A stretch of DNA of 36,371 nt from Pseudonocardia sp. (lineage in GTDB: Bacteria > Actinomycetota > Actinomycetes > Mycobacteriales > Pseudonocardiaceae). The position numbers and the translations under genes are program-made. The notes under the pieces were generated by a model that saw only the letters and a program-made list of their open reading frames with translations, searched no databases and was not told where the DNA came from. Within the stretch, counting starts at the first letter, position 1. Each line of letters starts with the position of its first letter. This document shows positions 7,821 through 15,815 of the stretch, piece by piece. The stretch covers positions 1 to 36,371 of the forward strand of contig JAJCYC010000101.1 in NCBI GenBank assembly GCA_029263115.1, read 5' to 3'.

Positions 7821-8168
7821 TCAGAACGGAAGGGTCAGCGTCGTCGCCACGATCAGCGCGGCGATCGACCAGCCGACGATCTGCACCTCGCGGCGGGCGG
7901 CGATGTTGACGGGCCTGGGGCGGCGGCGCAGCAGTCGCTGGCGCCGTGCGCCGACCAGGTAGATGAGCAGTGCCACCGCCGCCGCCAGACAGACGGCCAC
8001 GATCTGACCGGCCACCTGGGCGCCGTGCATCTCGCGCGCCATCAGGAGCGCACCGTTCCCGAGTACCGCGAACGACGTCCGGCTCCAGGCCAATGCGGTG
8101 CGTTCAGGTTGCAGCCCCTCGGGCGCCATGTCCGGGCTGTGGCCGCCGCGTGACTTGGCGGGGCTCAA
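7821..8168 (-). CDS. DUF202 membrane protein (second of a pair)
   Basis: About 115 aa if it begins at the TTG at 8168, which overlaps the stop of the previous gene (TTGA) and has AGGCGG upstream. An ATG at 8129 gives 102 aa. The N-terminal signature [16 protein letters not shown] and three membrane helices are those of the YidH/DUF202 family, whose biochemical role is unknown. The pair lies directly behind a copy of the locus palindrome and next to anion transporters, which ties it to the sulfur locus by position only. Confidence 0.82.
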   Translation of the reverse strand: MSPAKSRGGHSPDMAPEGLQPERTALAWSRTSFAVLGNGALLMAREMHGAQVAGQIVAVCLAAAVALLIYLVGARRQRLLRRRPRPVNIAARREVQIVGWSIAALIVATTLTLPF

Positions 8169-8551
8169 CCCGGTACCGCCTGGAGAGCCAGCAAAGCCAG
8201 ACACAACACCGCGACCACGACCAACCCCAGGCCCATCCAGGCCGGGGTCCGGTGGCGCGGCAGCGGCAGTCCGCGACGCATCGCCGTGTCGACCACGGTC
8301 CAGCGCCGCAGCCCGGCCGCCGAGGTGAGGATGGCCAGCGCGGCGAGAAGCCCACCGACCACGAATCTGAGGCCCGGGACAGCCGTTTCGGGAACCAGGT
8401 GGACCAACGCCACCGCCGCTGCCAGGAGACCCAGCGCAGTGCGCTGCCAGGCCAGGAACGTCCGTTCGTTGGCCAACGTGAATCGGTAGTCCGGCTCCGA
8501 CTCGCCGCTCTGCGCCTCGGACGTCGCGGAATGTCCGTCGGCATCCGACAC
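8165..8551 (-). CDS. DUF202 membrane protein (first of a pair)
   Basis: 128 aa; GTG at 8551 with GGAG about 7 nt upstream. After an acidic tail of some 20 residues comes the DUF202 signature ([19 protein letters not shown]), then three hydrophobic helices separated by short basic loops ([13 protein letters not shown]). It is translationally coupled to the next DUF202 gene. The two proteins are different enough to form a heteromer. A candidate operator at 8592-8601 lies 41 bp upstream. Function unknown. Confidence 0.85.
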   Translation of the reverse strand: MSDADGHSATSEAQSGESEPDYRFTLANERTFLAWQRTALGLLAAAVALVHLVPETAVPGLRFVVGGLLAALAILTSAAGLRRWTVVDTAMRRGLPLPRHRTPAWMGLGLVVVAVLCLALLALQAVPG

Positions 8552-8591
8552 GTCGCGCTCCTTCCGCCCCGAGGATCACATTCGACTCATA

Positions 8592-8601
8592 TGACCGGAC
8601 A
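8592..8601. promoter_or_regulatory. Candidate GntR operator (TGACCGGACA)
   Basis: One mismatch from the perfect palindrome. Read leftward it is ATGTCCGGTCATA, very like the site before the second SulP gene (ATGTACGGTCATA), and it sits 41 bp from the DUF202 start. Confidence 0.5.
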
Positions 8602-8705
8602 TTTGTCGGTTCGAGCATGTCACGAAGGGCCTGCACATGCCAATCTAGGCCCGCGTCTCTGGGATTGGCTGTCGTGCTGGACCGGTCACATCTGGTCCGA
8701 CGCGC

Positions 8706-10469
8706 GTGACACCCATGATTGCTTGTCCGTACTCTTCGCCAGTGATGCCGCCCCCGCGACGCTCGTCCGACCGGTTCCTTCCGTTCCTCGGGTGGGCCCG
8801 CACGTACGACGGAGCGCAGCTGGTCGGGGACCTTCGAGCGGGCGCGACCGTCGGGGTGCTGCTGATTCCGCAGAGCATGGCCTATGCGGTCCTCGCCGGG
8901 TTGCCGGCGAGTGCCGGTCTCTACGCCTCGGTGGTGTCGCTGTTGGTCTACGCGCTCCTGGGCACCAGCCGGTACTCCTCGGTGGCGCCGGCGGCGATCG
9001 ACTCCCTGCTGATCGCCGCTGCGGTGGGGCCTCTCGCGCAAGGGGACCCGGTGCGTTACGTCGCCTTGACCGGGATGCTCTCGATCCTGGCCGGCGGCAT
9101 GCAGATCACCGCCGGGTTACTGCGGCTGGGTGCCCTGTCCAGCTTCATCTCGCTGCCGGTGATCAGTGGCTTCACCGCGGCGGCGGCGCTGACCATCGCC
9201 GCCAGCCAGTTGAAGGATCTCCTGGGCGTGGCGGGCACCGCCGCGACCACGCTGGTCGAGACGGTGCGCGGCCTCGCGCCACATCTGGGCCAGGCCGAGC
9301 CGGCCACGATGGCGGTGGGAGTCGGAGCGATCGTGCTGCTGGTCCTGCTCCGCCGGCACCTGCCCAAGGTCCCGGGACCGCTGGTGGTCGTGGTCCTGGC
9401 CGCGGCGGTGGTGGCGCTGCCCGGGCTCAGGGGGAGTGTCGCGCTTCTCGGACCGGTGCCCGTCGGGCTGCCCTCTCCGGCGTGGCCGCGGGTGAGCGGG
9501 GCGGACATCGGGGCGCTGCTGCCGTCGGCGGCGGCCCTGGCTCTGGTGTCGTATCTGGAGTCGATCAGTACCGCGACCGCGTTCGCCCGCCGGACGCGCA
9601 GCCGGATCGATGCCAACGGAGAGCTCGTCGCGGTGGGGGCCGCGAACGTGGCGGCCGGATTGTTCCGTGGGCTGAGTGTGGCCGGTGGCTTCTCGAGGGG
9701 AGCAGTGAACTTCGCGGCGGGCGCGCGGAGCCCGCTCTCGGGCGCGTTGGCCGCAGTGCTGATCGTCCTGGCGCTGTTCACCATCACCCCACTGCTGGCG
9801 CTGCTGCCGAAGGTCGCGCTGGCCGCGATCATCGTCGTCGCGGTGGCGTCGCTGGTCGATGCTCGCGGTGCGCTGGCGATAGCCCGGGTCCGGCGCAGCG
9901 ACATCGTCGCGCTCGCCGTGACGTTCCTGGCGACCCTCGTGCTCGGGCCGGCCATCGGGCTCGGCATCGGAGTCGGGGTGAGCATCGGGCTCTTCCTGCG
10001 GCAGTCGATCCGACCGCACATGCCCGAGCTTGGGAGAGTCCAGGGCACCCCGAGGTTTCGCAACATCGCCCGGCATGACGGGCTGGGACTCGATCCGGAG
10101 GTCGTGCTCATCCGGCTGGACGCTCCGCTGTACTTCGCCAACAGCCAGGCGGTGAGTGAGGTGATCTCCGACCTGGTCGCGAACCGACCTGATGTTCGCA
10201 AGGTCGTGATCGATGCCAGCTCCACCCCCTGGCTCGATTACTCCGGGGCCGACACGCTTGCCGAACTCGACCGCGCCTTCGCCGACGCGGGTGTCACCCT
10301 GCACCTGGCGGCGGTACGGGGCCCGGTCTCCGACGTGCTGCGCCGCCATCCGAGCGGCGTGAACATCACCCGGGGTCGATGCCACGATGACGTCGCGTCG
10401 TGCGTTGCCGCGCTCGGGCTCGACCCGGGTTCGCCGCTCCTCGGTGACGCGCCGGCCTCGACGCCGTGA
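8706..10469 (+). CDS. SulP-family anion (sulfate) transporter with STAS domain, copy 1
   Basis: 587 aa from a GTG at 8706; an ATG at 8745 (574 aa) is at least as likely, because an operator-like sequence (8724-8733) would then lie in the promoter and the early residues look unstructured. The N-terminal SulP signature (GATVGVLLIPQSMAYAVLAG, then SAGLYASVVS), ten or more hydrophobic helices, and a cytoplasmic STAS domain from about residue 460 (LIRLDAPLYFANS...VVIDASSTPWLDYSGADTL) define the family. Substrates in the family are sulfate, bicarbonate or other anions. In this setting sulfate is the best guess, and direction of transport cannot be read from sequence. It ends one base before the convergent second SulP gene. 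Confidence 0.9.
   Translation: MTPMIACPYSSPVMPPPRRSSDRFLPFLGWARTYDGAQLVGDLRAGATVGVLLIPQSMAYAVLAGLPASAGLYASVVSLLVYALLGTSRYSSVAPAAIDSLLIAAAVGPLAQGDPVRYVALTGMLSILAGGMQITAGLLRLGALSSFISLPVISGFTAAAALTIAASQLKDLLGVAGTAATTLVETVRGLAPHLGQAEPATMAVGVGAIVLLVLLRRHLPKVPGPLVVVVLAAAVVALPGLRGSVALLGPVPVGLPSPAWPRVSGADIGALLPSAAALALVSYLESISTATAFARRTRSRIDANGELVAVGAANVAAGLFRGLSVAGGFSRGAVNFAAGARSPLSGALAAVLIVLALFTITPLLALLPKVALAAIIVVAVASLVDARGALAIARVRRSDIVALAVTFLATLVLGPAIGLGIGVGVSIGLFLRQSIRPHMPELGRVQGTPRFRNIARHDGLGLDPEVVLIRLDAPLYFANSQAVSEVISDLVANRPDVRKVVIDASSTPWLDYSGADTLAELDRAFADAGVTLHLAAVRGPVSDVLRRHPSGVNITRGRCHDDVASCVAALGLDPGSPLLGDAPASTP
8724..8733. promoter_or_regulatory. Weak candidate GntR operator (TGTCCGTACT)
   Basis: One mismatch from the locus palindrome, just before the ATG at 8745. 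It suggests that the SulP gene starts there and not at 8706. Confidence 0.35.
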
Positions 10470-12032
10470 CTAACCCAGCGGATTGGATTCGCCACTCAGC
10501 ACACGGTCGGTGACCTGCTGGGACTGGGGCGGAACGCCTTCGATACTGGTGTCCAGCCCAGCATCTCGCGCCTGGTCGATGACCGATCGGAGCACCAGCG
10601 CGCCGGTGACGTCGATGCGTCCCAGCCTGGACAGGTCGATCGTGAGCGTGGTGGCGCTCGGGTGGGCGGCGAGCGATTCCAGCAGGGTGGTGTCCAGGCG
10701 TTGCGCGGTGCCGAACCACAACACGCCCCGGGGCGTGAACCTGAGTGAGTCGCACTCGGCGATCACGTCGATCTCCAGTTGGAGTGATCGCCAGAGGAAC
10801 ACCGCAACCGAAAGGCCCACGCCCACCAGGACGGCGATGTCCAGGCGCGGGGCCAGCAGGATGGTGGCCAGGAACGTGCCCCAGGCGATGATCGCCTGAG
10901 GTACCGAGACCCGCCAGATCCGCACCAGCGGCCGGAACCTCATGAGCCCGACCACCGCGACGATGACGATGGTGCCGAGCACCGCGAGCGGCAAGGGCTG
11001 CAACACCGTGGCGAACGGGAGAAAGGCCAGCACGGTGATGCCTGTCACGAACCCGGACAGCCGGGTCTTCGCTCCCGACATGCGGTTGACCGAGCTGCGG
11101 GAGAACGAGCCTCCGCAGGGCATGCCGCCGGTCATCGCGGCCGCCAGGTTTGCGGCGCCCTGGCTGATGAACTCTCGGTCGGCGCTCCAGCGGACGCGGT
11201 CCTCGGACGCGAACCGGCGAGAGATCGACGCCGCCTCGGTGAACCCGATCAATGAGATCAGGACGCCCGAGAGCGCCAGCTCGGGAAGGCGATCCCACGG
11301 GATCTGGGTCACGGTGAGTGGCGGGAAGCCAGCGGGAATCGTCTGCACGACGGCCCCCGGGTACAGGCCCAGCTCGGAGATCGCGATGCCGATCACAGTG
11401 ACGATCAGGACGCCGGGGAAGAGGGCATGCAATCGCCTGCCGCCCAGGATCACCACGGCGGTCAGGGCCGACATGGCGACCGCGGCGAGGGTCCACCGGT
11501 CCGGGTGGGCGATCGAGAGCGCGGCGTCGATGATCTCGCTGTGGTGCGGGGAAGGCGGAGCCCCGAGTGCCTTGCTGGTCTGCGAACCGGCGATCAGGAT
11601 GGCCGCGGCCGGAACGAACCCGAGAAGCATCGGCTGGGACATCAGATACGCCAGCCAGCCGCCGCGGAGGAGCCCGAGGGCTACCCGGGTCACCCCGATC
11701 ACCAGGGCGAGCGCCAATCCCAGACCTACGTACTCCGGGCTGCCGGGAGTCGCGGCGGTGCTCAGGGCCCCGAAGGTCAGTAGCGCGGTGACCGCCACCG
11801 GGCCGGTCTGCAGGTACGGGGACGAGGCGAAGATCGCCGCGATGATCGGCGGGATGGCGCCGGCATACAGTCCGACGACGGGCGGCATCCCGGCCAGTTC
11901 CGCGTAGGCGAGCGATTGCGGGATGCCGACCATCGCCACGCTCACCCCGGCCAGCACATCTCTGGGTACGTTGTGCCGCCACCGGCGGGTGCGCGAGGTG
12001 GCCGCGCCAGGCACGGGTGGTGACGCGGGCAA
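10470..12032 (-). CDS. SulP-family anion (sulfate) transporter with STAS domain, copy 2
   Basis: 520 aa from a TTG at 12032, chosen because GAGGAGG stands 7 nt upstream. SulP signature AMVGIPQSLAYAELAGMPPVVGLYAG, about eleven helices, GGMPCGGSFSRSSVN in the core, and a C-terminal STAS domain (about residues 425-505, TIDLSRLGRIDVTGALVLRSV). It is only distantly like copy 1, so this is not a recent duplication. Its transcript is divergent from the GntR gene and shares with it an intergenic region holding the operator at 12072-12081. A TAATAT stretch beside the operator could be its -10 box. Confidence 0.9.
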   Translation of the reverse strand: MPASPPVPGAATSRTRRWRHNVPRDVLAGVSVAMVGIPQSLAYAELAGMPPVVGLYAGAIPPIIAAIFASSPYLQTGPVAVTALLTFGALSTAATPGSPEYVGLGLALALVIGVTRVALGLLRGGWLAYLMSQPMLLGFVPAAAILIAGSQTSKALGAPPSPHHSEIIDAALSIAHPDRWTLAAVAMSALTAVVILGGRRLHALFPGVLIVTVIGIAISELGLYPGAVVQTIPAGFPPLTVTQIPWDRLPELALSGVLISLIGFTEAASISRRFASEDRVRWSADREFISQGAANLAAAMTGGMPCGGSFSRSSVNRMSGAKTRLSGFVTGITVLAFLPFATVLQPLPLAVLGTIVIVAVVGLMRFRPLVRIWRVSVPQAIIAWGTFLATILLAPRLDIAVLVGVGLSVAVFLWRSLQLEIDVIAECDSLRFTPRGVLWFGTAQRLDTTLLESLAAHPSATTLTIDLSRLGRIDVTGALVLRSVIDQARDAGLDTSIEGVPPQSQQVTDRVLSGESNPLG

Positions 12033-12071
12033 GTCCGAGCCTCCTCGCGGGAGTAATTGTCCGGGATATTA

Positions 12072-12081
12072 TGACCGTACA
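12072..12081. promoter_or_regulatory. Candidate GntR operator (TGACCGTACA) between SulP and gntR
   Basis: One mismatch from TGTMCGKACA, with a half-like copy (TGTCCGGGAT, 12058-12067) beside it. It lies 40 bp before the SulP start and in the same divergent region as gntR, so autoregulation is possible. Confidence 0.55.
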
Positions 12082-12193
12082 TTGAAGCGTGTGCTGCGTC
12101 ACCACGGATGTTGACCTAGCAGGTAGGATTGGTTATGGCTGATATGGTCCGGCCAACCACACAACCTCGGACTTTGTAAGCGAGCACCGATCG

Positions 12194-13006
12194 ATGCCCA
12201 GACGCACGGATGTGCGGCCCCTCGACCGTCAGAACCCCCTGCCGCTGTGGGCACAGCTGGAGCAGGACCTGAAGCGGCGGATCAGCGCCGGGGCCTTCGA
12301 TATCCGATTTCCCGGTGAGCATGAACTCGTTGAGGATTATGGGGTAAGCCGCCATACGGTGCGCGAGGCTCTGCGCAGGTTGCGAGTGAGCGGCGTGCTG
12401 GAGTCCAGCCGCGGACGCGGTACCTGGCTGAGCAGAGCGAAGATCGAACAACCGCTGGGAGCGCTGTACTCGCTTTTCCGTTCGGTCGAGGCCAGCGGGC
12501 TCGAGCAGCGCAGCAAGGTGCGAGTACTCGACGTGCGAACCGACGAGGTCATCGCAGCACGTCTCGATCGCCCGGCGGATACCGAGCTTGTCTACCTCGA
12601 ACGACTGCGACTCGCCGACGGGGTGCCGCTCGCGCTGGACCGCGCCTGGCTCCCGCGGTCGGTGGCCGGTCCGTTGCTCGAGGCCGACTTCTCTCACTCC
12701 GGGCTCTATGACGAACTGGCGGCACTGACGGGGACGCGGTTGACCGGTGGTAGCGAGGTCATCACCGCGCTCGTTCCGGATGCGACGGTACGAGAGCTGC
12801 TGGCGATCCCCCATGGCTGTGCGGCGATGGAAGTACGTCGGCTCGGGTGTCTACGCAACACGCCGGTCGAGTGGCGCGAAACCGTGATACGGGGTGACCG
12901 GTTCAGCGTGACCGCGCAATGGTCGGCGCAAGAGGGTCTCCGCATGGATGTCGCCTCCAGCGGAGATCGAGCCCCGGCGGCGGCCAGGAGTGCTATCACC
13001 GGCTGA
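12194..13006 (+). CDS. GntR-family transcriptional regulator, HutC/UTRA subfamily
   Basis: 270 aa. Residues 16-80 form the GntR winged helix (PLWAQLEQDLKRRI, LVEDYGVSRHTVREALRRLRVSGVLESSRGRGTWL). Residues about 98-240 form a UTRA ligand-binding domain (ERLRLADGVPLALDRAWLP...VEWRETVIRGDRFSV). HutC-type proteins usually bind GTMTAKAC palindromes; the repeated local motif contains GTMCGKAC, the same layout with a CG centre. It is the only DNA-binding protein seen in the sulfur locus. It is therefore the best candidate to read those sites, with a sulfur metabolite as possible effector (inference). No strong ribosome site precedes the ATG. The last 20 residues are a disordered Ala/Arg tail. Confidence 0.88.
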   Translation: MPRRTDVRPLDRQNPLPLWAQLEQDLKRRISAGAFDIRFPGEHELVEDYGVSRHTVREALRRLRVSGVLESSRGRGTWLSRAKIEQPLGALYSLFRSVEASGLEQRSKVRVLDVRTDEVIAARLDRPADTELVYLERLRLADGVPLALDRAWLPRSVAGPLLEADFSHSGLYDELAALTGTRLTGGSEVITALVPDATVRELLAIPHGCAAMEVRRLGCLRNTPVEWRETVIRGDRFSVTAQWSAQEGLRMDVASSGDRAPAAARSAITG

Positions 13007-13054
13007 CCGGCGTGTCTCCGCAGGTCCCCACGCCCGACCACGAGGTACCAAGTT

Positions 13055-14434
13055 TCACGATTCGGTCAACGAGACCCCGGCCGCTCCAGCATCGTCGAAG
13101 CTGTCGTCGATGACGACTACGGTTCGACCCGCCCGGGCGAGGAGCGACCCGGTTGCCGCGGCTCGGTATCCGCTGCCGCAGTGCACCCATATCGACCCGG
13201 ACGGGATCTCGTCGAGCCGGGCGGCAAGCTCAGGCAGTGGGATGTGCACCGCACCGGACACGTGCGACATCGCCCATTCGTTGCCCAAGCGGACGTCGAG
13301 CACCACGTCCGGATGCGGTAGACCGGCTGGTCCGTTGCCGCCGCCGCTCGCTGCCAGGTCGGCGAAGTTGGCGGCGGGCAGCCCGACCAACTGAGCGGGA
13401 TCGGTGGCCAAGCTCTCGGGGCGGCCGGTGGCCGCGGCCGCGATCCGGTTGATGCCGATCCGGGCCAGTTCACGTTGGGCCTCGACCACCTGCACACGAG
13501 TCTCGCCGATGAGGGTGATCGGGGCGCGGTGCTCGCTCATCCAGCCCAACCAGGTCGCCATCGGGCCGTCCAGCCCGAGGCTGACCGCGCCGGCCAAGTG
13601 GGAGTCGAAGAAGGCTTTCCTGCTACGCAGGTCGACGACCCACTCGCCCGCCGCCAGGCGCTTGGCCAACTCAGCTGGATCCGCTGTCGTTGGGGCGCTC
13701 AGGTCGATCGGCGCCGGACCAGCGGCGTTCAGCGCGCCCATGTGAGCGTAGTAGGCCGGGTAGGCGCCGAGGCCGGCGAGCGTGTCGCGCACGTACTCCT
13801 CGCGCTCCAACCGCAGGACCGGATTCTCGTTCTTCTGCTCGCCGATCGTCGACGCGTCCTGCGAGGCGGCGCTCGCGGTGCAGAAGCTGCCGAAGCCGTG
13901 CGTCGGCCAGACCTGCGCTCCGTCAGGTAGCTCAGCCAGAGTGCGGGCTGAAGAATGCTGCTCTCGGGCCAAGCTCTCCGCGTGCTCGTCGCCGAGCAGG
14001 TCCGTCCGCCCGGTCGTGCCGTAGAGCAAGGAGCCCCCGGTGAAAACCCCCTCCACTCCTCGGTCACCCTCGAGTACGTACGACAGATGATGAAAGGTGT
14101 GACCCGGCGTGGCGAGCACCCTCAGCCTCAGCTTGGGCGACACATCCAGCACGTCTCCGTCGACCACGCGGGAGCAGGTGAAACCGAGTTCGTCTTCGGC
14201 GGACATCAAGTACTTCGCACCGGTCAGCCTGGCCAGTTCCAACCCGCCGGAGACATAGTCGTTGTGAACATGGGTCTCCACCACATGAGTAACCTGGACA
14301 TCCAGCCGACCAGTGACTGCCAGTACCCGGTCCACGTCGCGCTGTGGATCGATCACCACCGCCACGTCACCGTCTGAGGCCACGTAGCTGCGATCGCCCA
14401 ATGCGGAAGTCTCGATCACTTCAACATTGATCAT
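13055..14434 (-). CDS. CstB-like MBL-rhodanese fusion with an altered metal site
   Basis: 459 aa from the ATG at 14434 (GAGGAG upstream); an earlier in-frame ATG at 14494 would lie inside the operator region. The MBL half keeps THVHND (His55, His57, Asp59) and ATPGHTFHH (His112). Where persulfide dioxygenases have TGD it reads TGGSLLYGTTGRTDLL, so the metal-binding Asp is Gly134. The middle rhodanese (about residues 255-335) lacks Cys; the last one has Cys419 in VHCGSGYRA. The layout equals that of the 4873-6270 protein, but the iron site should be absent or rebuilt. It could act as a sulfurtransferase, a hydrolase or a partner protein. Two operator copies lie upstream. Confidence 0.88.
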   Translation of the reverse strand: MINVEVIETSALGDRSYVASDGDVAVVIDPQRDVDRVLAVTGRLDVQVTHVVETHVHNDYVSGGLELARLTGAKYLMSAEDELGFTCSRVVDGDVLDVSPKLRLRVLATPGHTFHHLSYVLEGDRGVEGVFTGGSLLYGTTGRTDLLGDEHAESLAREQHSSARTLAELPDGAQVWPTHGFGSFCTASAASQDASTIGEQKNENPVLRLEREEYVRDTLAGLGAYPAYYAHMGALNAAGPAPIDLSAPTTADPAELAKRLAAGEWVVDLRSRKAFFDSHLAGAVSLGLDGPMATWLGWMSEHRAPITLIGETRVQVVEAQRELARIGINRIAAAATGRPESLATDPAQLVGLPAANFADLAASGGGNGPAGLPHPDVVLDVRLGNEWAMSHVSGAVHIPLPELAARLDEIPSGSIWVHCGSGYRAAATGSLLARAGRTVVVIDDSFDDAGAAGVSLTES

Positions 14435-14481
14435 GTTGGTGTCTCCTCTGTCGGGCCCGGACCCCTCCGGGCGGCCGTGTA

Positions 14482-14491
14482 TGTCCGTAAA
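14482..14491. promoter_or_regulatory. Second, imperfect operator copy (TGTCCGTAAA)
   Basis: One mismatch from the palindrome family. It starts 13 bp before the perfect copy at 14495, a spacing close to one helical turn plus two bases. Confidence 0.4.
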
Positions 14492-14494
14492 CAC

Positions 14495-14504
14495 TGTCCG
14501 GACA
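14495..14504. promoter_or_regulatory. Candidate GntR operator (perfect palindrome TGTCCGGACA)
   Basis: Identical to the copy at 3539-3548; lies 61 bp before the start of the leftward MBL-rhodanese gene. A CATACT stretch upstream of it in that direction could be a -10 box, which would place the site just downstream of the transcription start. Confidence 0.6.
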
Positions 14505-14710
14505 TTTACAGAAAGTATGCCCGGTGGGCCTGCGGTCTAATCAACCTCTTTCAGCGCTGGTACGCCGGACTACTTCATCGCCCATACATCACCACCGGCG
14601 GATAGGTCGGCAAGGCGACCTCAGACGGAGGCCGAACGCGGCGGCGGACTTGTTACGGATCGCGAGCGGGTGGTCGGTAATCTGGGACCTGGGCACCCGG
14701 CCGACCTAGG

Positions 14711-15682
14711 GTGCGACGAATGCAACCGCTGACCCAGCCACGGCCCGTCCTGCTGCTCGCTGCCGTGATCGCGCTTGCGCTGGCTGGCTGCGGTGGCCAG
14801 GCCCAGCTGCCCTCACCCGCGCCAAGCCCTGGTGTGGACGTCCCGGCGCCACCGAACGTGCCGGGTCTGATCGTTTATCGAAGCGCCTACGACGTCCCCA
14901 CCACCGTGCGCAACGTGCAGGACGGGCTGGCCAAGGTCGGGATGGTCGCAGCCGTCGTCGACCACGCGGCGTCGGCGGCCACCGTCGGCAAGCAGCTGCG
15001 CCCGACCACGGTGGTCATCGGGGCCAATCCCCGCGCGGGTACCCCGTTGATGGCCGCCGCGCAGACCATCGCCGTCGACCTGCCGCAGAAGTACCTGGTA
15101 TGGCAGGCCGAGGACGGCGTTGTCCACCTGGGCTACAACTCCGCCGAGTATCTCGCCGGCCGAGCTGGGCTGGACACCGCCAATCCCGCGCTGGACGGGC
15201 TGCGCACCGGTTCGGCCAAGATCGCGGCGGACGCAACTGGCAGCGCCGCTCCTGTCGCCGACGGCGGCACTCCGGCCGACCTCGGTAACTACCTGGTGAC
15301 GAAGCCCGGCAGCACCACCGTGCCCGAGGCGATCGCCGGCTACCGGAGAGCCTTCGCCGGAAAGGGCCTGGAGCCGGCCGCGACTGTCGACCACGCTTCC
15401 GGCGCCACCTCGATCGGGGGCCAACTTCGACCAACGCAGGTGATCTTCGTCGGCAACCCGGCCGTCGGAACCACCCTGATCCAGGCGAGTCAGACGATGG
15501 GCATCGACCTGCCGGTGCGCTACCTGGTCTGGCAGGACGCAGGGGGTGTGGTGCGGGTCGGCCACCCCGACATCCGGGTGCTGGCCGCTCGGCACCAGGT
15601 GACCGGCGCGGACGCGGATGCCGCGCTGCTCATGGTCGAAACGGCCTCTGCCGGGTTCACCGCGGCGGCCGCCGACGGCTGA
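14711..15682 (+). CDS. Lipoprotein with two DUF302 domains
   Basis: 323 aa from GTG 14711, or 320 aa from ATG 14720; no clear ribosome site. A lipoprotein signal with lipobox LALAGC (Cys27 in the longer form) predicts anchoring on the outer face of the membrane. Two DUF302 repeats follow (about residues 55-150 and 205-295). Each has VDHAxxA, a QLRPTxVxxxGNPxxGTxLxxAxQTxxxDLPxxYLVWQ core and a G-V-V-x-x-G segment. DUF302 has no settled biochemical role but often sits beside sulfur-oxidation and persulfide genes. It is divergent from the altered CstB-like gene. The internal duplication is clear by eye. Confidence 0.85.
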   Translation: MRRMQPLTQPRPVLLLAAVIALALAGCGGQAQLPSPAPSPGVDVPAPPNVPGLIVYRSAYDVPTTVRNVQDGLAKVGMVAAVVDHAASAATVGKQLRPTTVVIGANPRAGTPLMAAAQTIAVDLPQKYLVWQAEDGVVHLGYNSAEYLAGRAGLDTANPALDGLRTGSAKIAADATGSAAPVADGGTPADLGNYLVTKPGSTTVPEAIAGYRRAFAGKGLEPAATVDHASGATSIGGQLRPTQVIFVGNPAVGTTLIQASQTMGIDLPVRYLVWQDAGGVVRVGHPDIRVLAARHQVTGADADAALLMVETASAGFTAAAADG

Positions 15683-15815
15683 CGACTCGATCGGGAGCAC
15701 GCGGGTCGTTGTGCAGCAACGCCCGTAGGCGACCTTGACACGGCGGCCGGGCCGAGCACGATGGCCTGAGGTGGCACCGATTCGAAACTCCGGAGGCCGG
15801 CCGCGTGGTGCGTTC

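Larger units (their letters stand above)
14435..14710. other. Divergent intergenic region between the CstB-like gene and the DUF302 lipoprotein
   Basis: Holds two operator-like sites (14482-14491 and 14495-14504) near the leftward gene. No convincing gene is seen in the remaining 200 bp. Confidence 0.4.

Noticed and set aside
8169..9041. Long N-terminal extension of the second DUF202 protein on the minus strand
   Set aside because: The open frame runs through the first DUF202 gene and into the SulP gene; it is a GC-rich shadow without domain similarity.
9117..10385. 422-aa antisense frame within the first SulP gene
   Set aside because: His/Arg/Gln-rich composition with no domain; the sense strand carries a clear transporter.
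14524..14709. 61-aa open frame before the DUF302 lipoprotein
   Set aside because: No ribosome site, no recognisable sequence, and it lies in a promoter region.
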